NCBI GenBank assembly: GCA_028288675.1
Contig: JAQBNG010000008.1
Coordinates: 1-37,550, forward strand
Reading direction: 5' to 3'
Source of the DNA: Flavisolibacter sp.
GTDB taxonomy: Bacteria; Bacteroidota; Bacteroidia; Chitinophagales; Chitinophagaceae
Length of the DNA: 37,550 nucleotides
Position 1 is the stretch's first letter. Each line of letters opens with the position of its first letter. The notes under the pieces are model-generated. The model saw nothing but the letters and a program-made list of their open reading frames with translations. It did no database searches and was not told the origin of the DNA. A program made the position numbers and the translations under genes. Shown here piece by piece: positions 32,491 through 37,550 of this stretch.

Positions 32491-34029
32491 ATGAAACGAA
32501 TACTACTCTTGTTTTTGGGTTCTGTAATTAGTTGTTATCTCATGGCCCAGGAACCTGCGGATGCCTTACGCAATTCTTGGAATGTACAAAGCGGTACGGC
32601 AAGGGTACAAGCCATAGGTGGGGCTATGGGTTCGTTAGGAGGAGATATAACTGCTACGTTTGTAAACCCTGCAGGACTAGGATTTTACCGTACCGGGGAT
32701 TTTGTTTTTACGCCTACTTATAGTTTCGGGAAAACAGGAGCTACGTATCTTGGACGTAAGGAAGAAACTAAAACAAACAAATTTGCTATTGGAACCTCCG
32801 GTGTTGTTTGGGGTAGTAATGAAAATAATAAAAAACGCAGTTCAGCAATCAGCTTAGCTGTTAACCAGGTGGCCGACTTTAAAAGTGACATTTTATACCG
32901 GGGTCAAAACAACAGCAACTCCTACTCGCAAAAATTTTTAGATGAGTTAAAGAACAACAACATTAAAGACGGAAACTTTGCTTCCAATAATTTACCGTTT
33001 GGTACCTCATTAGCTTTTCGTACTTATTGGATTGATACTGTCGGAGGCGGAACCAATGGCAATTTTCAATTTCAATCCCGTGCGCCAATAGCAACCGGCT
33101 TATTACAACAAAATACGATTACAACACGTGGAGGCATCACAGAATTTTCGCTTGGTGTTGGAGTGAATTTGAATGACAAGATTTTAATTGGTGGCGCTAT
33201 CGGCGTTCCCGTAATGCGTTTTGAAAAAGATGCTGAATTTGTAGAAGCTGATGCCACACCAAATCCAGGTAATAAATTTGAAGACGCAATCTATACGCAA
33301 GGACTAACAACTACCGGTATTGGTTTTAATTTAAAAGGCGGCATAATTTATAAACCAAAAGAATTTTGGCGTTTAGGTTTTGCATTTCACTCACCAACTG
33401 TGTATAGTTTGACTGATAAGAACACAGCGGAAATTACAACTAATACTGAAAGCTATCAAGGTAGCTTAAATTCAAAATTAGAAGATATTACCAATGCTGC
33501 TTCCGAGTTTAAGTACATGCACATAACCCCGCTAAAATTAATTGGCAGTGTATCGTATGTCCTGCGGGAGATACAAGATGTAACAAAGCAAAAAGGATTT
33601 TTAACAGCAGATGTTGAGTATGTATCTTATCCGATGTCGTCTTATTTTACCGATGACGAAAATGGAGTAGCCGACCAGGATACAAAAGATTATTTGAAAA
33701 CATTGAATACCGCTATTGGCAATGCCTATAAAGGCGCATTTAATTTTAGGGCTGGTGGAGAACTTAAGTTTACTACTCTTATGGTTCGTGCAGGTGTAGC
33801 TTACTATGGTAATCCATACAAAGACATTAACGATGAAAAAGGGCATCGCTTAAATTTAAGTGGTGGCTTAGGTTATCGCAATAAAGGATTTTTTATTGAT
33901 GCCACTTATGTTCATAACATGACAAAAGATGTAAACACTGCTTATCGTTTACAAAATGCAGAGTATTATTATGCTGACATAAAAAACACTATGGGTAAAG
34001 TTTTGTTAACTGTCGGTTTCAAAATATAG
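32491..34029 (+). CDS. FadL/OmpP1-family outer membrane protein
   Basis: 512 residues with a signal peptide (about 1-20). The start of the mature protein has the pattern GTARVQAIGGAMGSLGGDIT and, next to it, a VNPAGLGFYR segment. These are typical of Bacteroidota proteins of the OmpP1/FadL/TodX family (often labelled hemin receptor). The rest is a string of amphipathic beta-strands ending at a C-terminal aromatic-poor strand (GKVLLTVGFKI). It should form a 14-stranded outer-membrane barrel for hydrophobic substrates; the ligand is unknown. It is followed by a strong hairpin terminator and so ends its transcription unit. Confidence 0.85.
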   Translation: MKRILLLFLGSVISCYLMAQEPADALRNSWNVQSGTARVQAIGGAMGSLGGDITATFVNPAGLGFYRTGDFVFTPTYSFGKTGATYLGRKEETKTNKFAIGTSGVVWGSNENNKKRSSAISLAVNQVADFKSDILYRGQNNSNSYSQKFLDELKNNNIKDGNFASNNLPFGTSLAFRTYWIDTVGGGTNGNFQFQSRAPIATGLLQQNTITTRGGITEFSLGVGVNLNDKILIGGAIGVPVMRFEKDAEFVEADATPNPGNKFEDAIYTQGLTTTGIGFNLKGGIIYKPKEFWRLGFAFHSPTVYSLTDKNTAEITTNTESYQGSLNSKLEDITNAASEFKYMHITPLKLIGSVSYVLREIQDVTKQKGFLTADVEYVSYPMSSYFTDDENGVADQDTKDYLKTLNTAIGNAYKGAFNFRAGGELKFTTLMVRAGVAYYGNPYKDINDEKGHRLNLSGGLGYRNKGFFIDATYVHNMTKDVNTAYRLQNAEYYYADIKNTMGKVLLTVGFKI

Positions 34030-34079
34030 ACCTGTTTTTATCAGGTAAATAAAGGCTATTCAAAGGAATGGCCTTTATT
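34030..34079 (+). terminator. Strong rho-independent terminator after the FadL-like gene
   Basis: A small hairpin (acctg/caggt, 34030-34046) is followed by a long one (34048-34079): aataaaggc pairs with gcctttatt (9 bp), then a T-G wobble, then attc with gaat, closed by a 4-base loop aaag. This makes about 14 stem positions, followed by gtttgttg. It starts directly after the stop at 34029. Confidence 0.8.
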
Positions 34080-34200
34080 GTTTGTTGTAGTTGATTTGCT
34101 CTATTGAGGATGAAATTCTACAACCTGATTTCCTAAACTATTTCTTTATTATAATTTTATTGCAAAACATTGCTGGCATGTAAATAGCATTTAATACAGC

Positions 34201-35385
34201 ATGATTAAAAACATTGAAGAAGTAAGCTGTGCCTTTTTGCACAATGTCGATTTATTATGCTTTTCGCATTTGAGATGGGGATTCGTATTTCAGCGACCGA
34301 ACCATTTACTAAGCCGCTTCTCAAAACATCAACGTGTTTTTTTCATAGAAGAGCCAATCTTTGTTGACGGCGAAGAGACACTACATATAGAAAATTATAA
34401 TGAAAATTTATATGTGGTTACGCCGCATCTAAAACATGGGCTGAACGAAGATGAAGTTAATAAGCGACTGCAAAAAGTGATTTCAAGCCTCATATTACAA
34501 ATGCAGGTGAAAAGGTATTATAGCTGGTACTATACTCCGATGGCATTACCGTTTACAGAGCATTTGAACCCTGAATTGGTTATTTATGATTGCATGGATG
34601 AATTATCTGCATTCAAATTTGCTCCCTCTGATATTACACAACGCGAAAAACAATTATTTGCAAAAGCAGATATTGTATTTACAGGAGGCCATAGTATTTA
34701 TGAGCATAAGAAAACTGCACATCATAATATTTATTCTTTCCCAAGCAGTATAGATAAAAACCATTTTGGCAAAGCAAGAAAAATTAAGACGGATCCTGCA
34801 GACCAGGCGCATATTCCTTACCCACGTTTTGGCTTTTTTGGCGTGATAGATGAACGCTTTGATGTTGAAATGATTGATGCGGTAGCGAAAGCAAAACCCG
34901 ATTGGCATTTTGTTCTATTAGGACCTGTTGTAAAGATTGATCCTGCAACATTGCCACAATATGAAAACGTTCATTACCTCGGCGGAAAAAGTTATGACGA
35001 ATTACCCTCTTACATCGCCGGATGGGATGTAGCTACCATACCATTCGCAATTAATGATTCAACACGGTTTATCAGCCCGACAAAAACTCCGGAATATTTG
35101 GCTGCAGGTAAACCTGTTATCTCAACTCCCATTCGTGATGTTGTGTCTCCTTACGGCAATAATGGATTAGTGCATATTGTATTTAATGCCGACGAATTTA
35201 TTACTGCTGCCGAGGTTGAATTAGCAAAAAAGAGAAAAGCATCATGGCGTAAAAAAGTAGATGAATTTTTATCTGGTAATTCCTGGGATAGAACCTGGAG
35301 CCAGATGGTTAGAAATATAGAAGCTACCGTATCACAAGGCACGACTACTTTAAAAACAGGAACTGAAAAGAAGGTTTACGTTTAA
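34201..35385 (+). CDS. Glycosyltransferase, GT4-like
   Basis: 394 residues. The N-terminal Rossmann half starts 'LLCFSHLRWGFVFQRPNHLL' and runs to about 190. The C-terminal half (from about 200) starts 'FGFFGVIDERFDVEMI', has 'WHFVLLGPV' and 'NVHYLGG', and the donor-binding region is SPTKTPEYLAAGKPVISTPI with the conserved Glu (about 303). This is the GT-B architecture of GT4 enzymes, which use nucleotide sugars in the cytoplasm and usually build lipopolysaccharide, capsule or glycolipids. It is followed after 76 bp by a fused GH1-RmlD gene on the same strand, so the pair probably contributes to one surface glycan. Acceptor and donor are unknown. Confidence 0.85.
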   Translation: MIKNIEEVSCAFLHNVDLLCFSHLRWGFVFQRPNHLLSRFSKHQRVFFIEEPIFVDGEETLHIENYNENLYVVTPHLKHGLNEDEVNKRLQKVISSLILQMQVKRYYSWYYTPMALPFTEHLNPELVIYDCMDELSAFKFAPSDITQREKQLFAKADIVFTGGHSIYEHKKTAHHNIYSFPSSIDKNHFGKARKIKTDPADQAHIPYPRFGFFGVIDERFDVEMIDAVAKAKPDWHFVLLGPVVKIDPATLPQYENVHYLGGKSYDELPSYIAGWDVATIPFAINDSTRFISPTKTPEYLAAGKPVISTPIRDVVSPYGNNGLVHIVFNADEFITAAEVELAKKRKASWRKKVDEFLSGNSWDRTWSQMVRNIEATVSQGTTTLKTGTEKKVYV

Positions 35386-35421
35386 TTGCATGACTGTTGT
35401 TTGTCAAGTGCAAGCAACGCT

Positions 35422-35441
35422 AAAAAAGAAACATCTTTTTT
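35422..35441 (+). repeat. Short AT hairpin in the GT/GH1-RmlD spacer
   Basis: aaaaaaga and tctttttt form a perfect 8-bp stem around the loop aaca. Only two G-C pairs support it, so it is weak; it may attenuate read-through between the two genes. Confidence 0.3.
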
Positions 35442-35461
35442 ATAATGCAAGATGAACATGT

Positions 35462-37550
35462 ATGACAGAAAGTAAAAACATTCCTCAGCTCTGGGGCGGA
35501 ATTGAGTGCACTATAAACAGGGTTCAAGATAATTTTTTTGATCAGCTGGATTATTCTCAACATTATAGCCGGGCTACGGATTTAGAACTTCTTGGCGATA
35601 CAGGTATTGAGAAAATCCGTTATCCTGTTCTTTGGGAAAAACATCAACCTAAAAAAGATACATCGATAGATTGGAGCGAAACAGAAAAAAAATTACAAGA
35701 TTTACAAGGAAGGGGAATAGATGTGATTGCGGGTTTGGTTCATCATGGAAGCGGCCCGGCTTTTACTAATTTACTGGATGAAAATTTTCCTTACCTGCTA
35801 GCAGATTATTCTCAAAAAGTAGCGCTACAATTTCCCTGGATAAAATACTACACACCAGTTAACGAACCCCTGACTACAGCTCGTTTTAGTGGCTTGTATG
35901 GGTTGTGGTACCCGCACAAAAGCGATGATGCTTCCTTTTTGCGAATGTTAATTAACGAGGTGAAGGGAATTGTACTTTCCATGCAGGCTATCCGTAAAAT
36001 AAATCCGGCAGCTAAACTTGTTCAGACTGAGGATCTTGGCAAAACTTACAGTAAAAAATCATTGGAATACCAAGCCCGTTTAGAGAATCATCGGCGGTGG
36101 TTGACCTACGATTTACTGTGTGGTAAAGTTGATAAGAAACACCCGTTATGGAAGTATTTTATCAAGCACAAAATAACTCCAGAAGACTTGGCTTTTTTTC
36201 AGGAGAATGTTTGCGTCCCGGATATTTTTGGCTTCAATCATTACCTCACCTCGGAACGGTTTTTAGACAGACGCATTAACCGTTATCCTAAAACCACGCA
36301 CGGTGGTAACGGGTTGCATACGTATGCAGATGTTGAGGCAGTTCGCGTTGAATTAAAAGAAGAAAGCGGGATTGAGGTATTATTAAAAGAAGCCTGGGAC
36401 CGATATAAAAAACCCATAGCAGTTACAGAGGTTCACCTTCATTGCCATCGCGAAGACCAATTGCGTTGGTTTAAACAAGTATGGACAAGCTGCAGAAAGC
36501 TTTTAACAGAAGGGATTCAGATTGAAGCAGTTACCGCATGGGCAATGTTAGGATCTTATGGATGGAACAAATTATTGACAGAACCAGGTGGTGAATATGA
36601 GCCAGGGGTATTTGATGTTCGTAGTGGCACACCGCGGCCTACGGCATTAGCAAGGTATTTAAAAGATCTTTCATCACAGGAAGTAATAGATAGACATTCG
36701 CTTTCAAATGATGTCGGCTGGTGGCAGCGCAGCGATCGCTTTTTTCATAGGCCTTTACTCATACATAATCGTATTCCAACTGTTCCAAAAAATGGTAGTC
36801 CTATCTTGATCATTGGCAAAACAGGCACACTTGGCAGATCATTTGCGAAGCTTTGTACACGACGTTTCTTGCCCTATAAATTGTTAGGCAGGCAGGATTG
36901 TGATATTTGTGATATAGACTCTGTAGAAGCGGCTATACAACTCCACAAGCCCTGGGCAATTATTAATGCGGCTGGTTTTGTTCGGGTAGATGATGCTGAA
37001 GCCGAGCCTGAACAATGTTACCGGGAGAATACAAAAGGACCCGAAACCCTGGCCATCGTTTCTAAGAGACATGGCATTAAGCTAATTAGCTTTTCCAGTG
37101 ATTTAGTTTTTGATGGCGCTAAAACAACCGCATATATAGAAGACGACATTACCAATCCACTAAATGTTTACGGTAAATCAAAAGCTGAGGCGGAAAAGGC
37201 AGTGTTAGAAAATAATCCTTCCGCATTAGTTATTCGTACAAGTGCCTTTTTTGGCCCATGGGATGAATATAATTTTGTGCATTATGTACGAAAAAGTTTA
37301 TCGCAATATGAAAGAGTGCATGTTGCAAACGATGTCGTTATCTCTCCTACTTATATACCTCATTTAGTAAATGCAACGCTGGATCTATTAATGGATGATG
37401 AATCCGGCATCTGGCATTTAGCTAATAATGGCGAAATAACCTGGGCTGATTTAGCCTACGAGGTCGCAGGCAGATTCAGATTGAACAGGCAGTACATAAC
37501 ATCAATAACAAATCAAGAATTGAACTACCCGGCAAAGCGGCCAATGTATA
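35462..37550 (+). CDS. Fusion of a GH1-like glycosidase domain and an RmlD-type nucleotide-sugar reductase (partial, 3' end outside)
   Basis: An open frame of at least 696 codons runs from the ATG at 35462 to the window end. Residues about 5-440 resemble glycoside hydrolase family 1: the acid/base motif 'TPVNEP' has Glu135, and a nucleophile-position Glu323 occurs in 'VTEVH' instead of the usual TENG. The terminal 'WAMLGSYGW' replaces the usual W-S-L-L-D-N-F-E-W and lacks its Glu. Residues from about 447 are an RmlD-type short-chain reductase: GKTGTLG (Gly452/455/458), INAAG, a SSDLVFDG strand, and catalytic YGKSK (Tyr570, Lys574). The GH1 half would cleave or bind a sugar; the RmlD half reduces a dTDP-4-keto sugar in the cytoplasm. 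It lies right after the GT4-like gene, so both may make or modify an unusual deoxysugar. Sugar-biosynthesis fusions of this type are known in Bacteroidota but not characterised to my knowledge. Confidence 0.88.
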   Translation, partial: MTESKNIPQLWGGIECTINRVQDNFFDQLDYSQHYSRATDLELLGDTGIEKIRYPVLWEKHQPKKDTSIDWSETEKKLQDLQGRGIDVIAGLVHHGSGPAFTNLLDENFPYLLADYSQKVALQFPWIKYYTPVNEPLTTARFSGLYGLWYPHKSDDASFLRMLINEVKGIVLSMQAIRKINPAAKLVQTEDLGKTYSKKSLEYQARLENHRRWLTYDLLCGKVDKKHPLWKYFIKHKITPEDLAFFQENVCVPDIFGFNHYLTSERFLDRRINRYPKTTHGGNGLHTYADVEAVRVELKEESGIEVLLKEAWDRYKKPIAVTEVHLHCHREDQLRWFKQVWTSCRKLLTEGIQIEAVTAWAMLGSYGWNKLLTEPGGEYEPGVFDVRSGTPRPTALARYLKDLSSQEVIDRHSLSNDVGWWQRSDRFFHRPLLIHNRIPTVPKNGSPILIIGKTGTLGRSFAKLCTRRFLPYKLLGRQDCDICDIDSVEAAIQLHKPWAIINAAGFVRVDDAEAEPEQCYRENTKGPETLAIVSKRHGIKLISFSSDLVFDGAKTTAYIEDDITNPLNVYGKSKAEAEKAVLENNPSALVIRTSAFFGPWDEYNFVHYVRKSLSQYERVHVANDVVISPTYIPHLVNATLDLLMDDESGIWHLANNGEITWADLAYEVAGRFRLNRQYITSITNQELNYPAKRPMY

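Noticed and set aside
1-37550. CRISPR array, IS element or integron in the window
   Set aside because: No evenly spaced identical repeats with unique spacers, no transposase-like DDE frame, no integrase and no attachment-site duplications were recognised.

Overview
The window looks like a chromosomal segment from a Bacteroidota bacterium, most likely a Chitinophagaceae-like soil or freshwater lineage. The grounds are promoter -7 boxes close to TAnnTTTG, no clear Shine-Dalgarno sites, AT-leaning DNA, a TPR-containing hybrid-type sensor kinase with a NarL-type regulator, an AraC regulator with an HMA-like N-terminus, a FadL/OmpP1-type outer membrane protein and the short class II ProRS. No rRNA, tRNA, CRISPR array, transposase or prophage block was seen. 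Exact genus cannot be told from the sequence alone.

Layout. (1) 1-3250 is gene-poor: the end of a SnoaL/NTF2-like gene, a four-helix membrane protein, an HMA-like/AraC regulator and a small orphan ORF lie between long spacers without convincing genes. (2) 3257-6866 holds a DUF1003 membrane protein and a complete P2-type (Ca2+-type) ATPase. With the AraC regulator upstream they look like a cation-stress island. (3) 6944-9531 (minus) is a two-component system: a TPR sensor histidine kinase and a NarL/LuxR response regulator with a 1-nt stop/start overlap. It is divergent from (4) 9861-19473 (plus), five consecutive genes that all encode exported proteins: a 1025-aa fibre with YadA-like head repeats and a C-terminal S74 self-cleaving chaperone, a small periplasmic protein, a TPR/coiled-coil protein, an OmpA-domain protein with a LamG-like region, and a two-lobed secreted protein. 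I regard this TCS plus secretome cluster as one of the two most interesting units of the window.

(5) 19668-23526 (minus) carries a DUF6544 protein with two small membrane proteins, a lipoprotein L,D-transpeptidase of the YcbB type and a small orphan. (6) 23797-29052 (minus) is a tightly overlapping cluster, read in the order SpoIIM-like, DUF4129, DUF4350, MoxR ATPase, DUF58, with a divergent RDD membrane protein (29110-29916). This is a known Bacteroidota envelope-associated MoxR neighbourhood whose function is still poorly defined. (7) 29994-34029 has proS (minus), flanked on both sides by short-period intergenic repeats, then a Tyr/Asn/Ser-rich lipoprotein and a FadL-like porin followed by a strong hairpin terminator. 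(8) 34201-37550 has a GT4-like glycosyltransferase followed by a large ORF, cut by the window end, that fuses a divergent GH1 glycoside-hydrolase domain to an RmlD-type nucleotide-sugar reductase. That fusion is the second most interesting item.

Starts were moved downstream for the TPR protein (13555), the L,D-transpeptidase (23051), MoxR (26123), the small ORF at 2669 and the lipoprotein (31660), because these starts give clean signal peptides or fit the upstream gene. The SpoIIM-like start remains unresolved.
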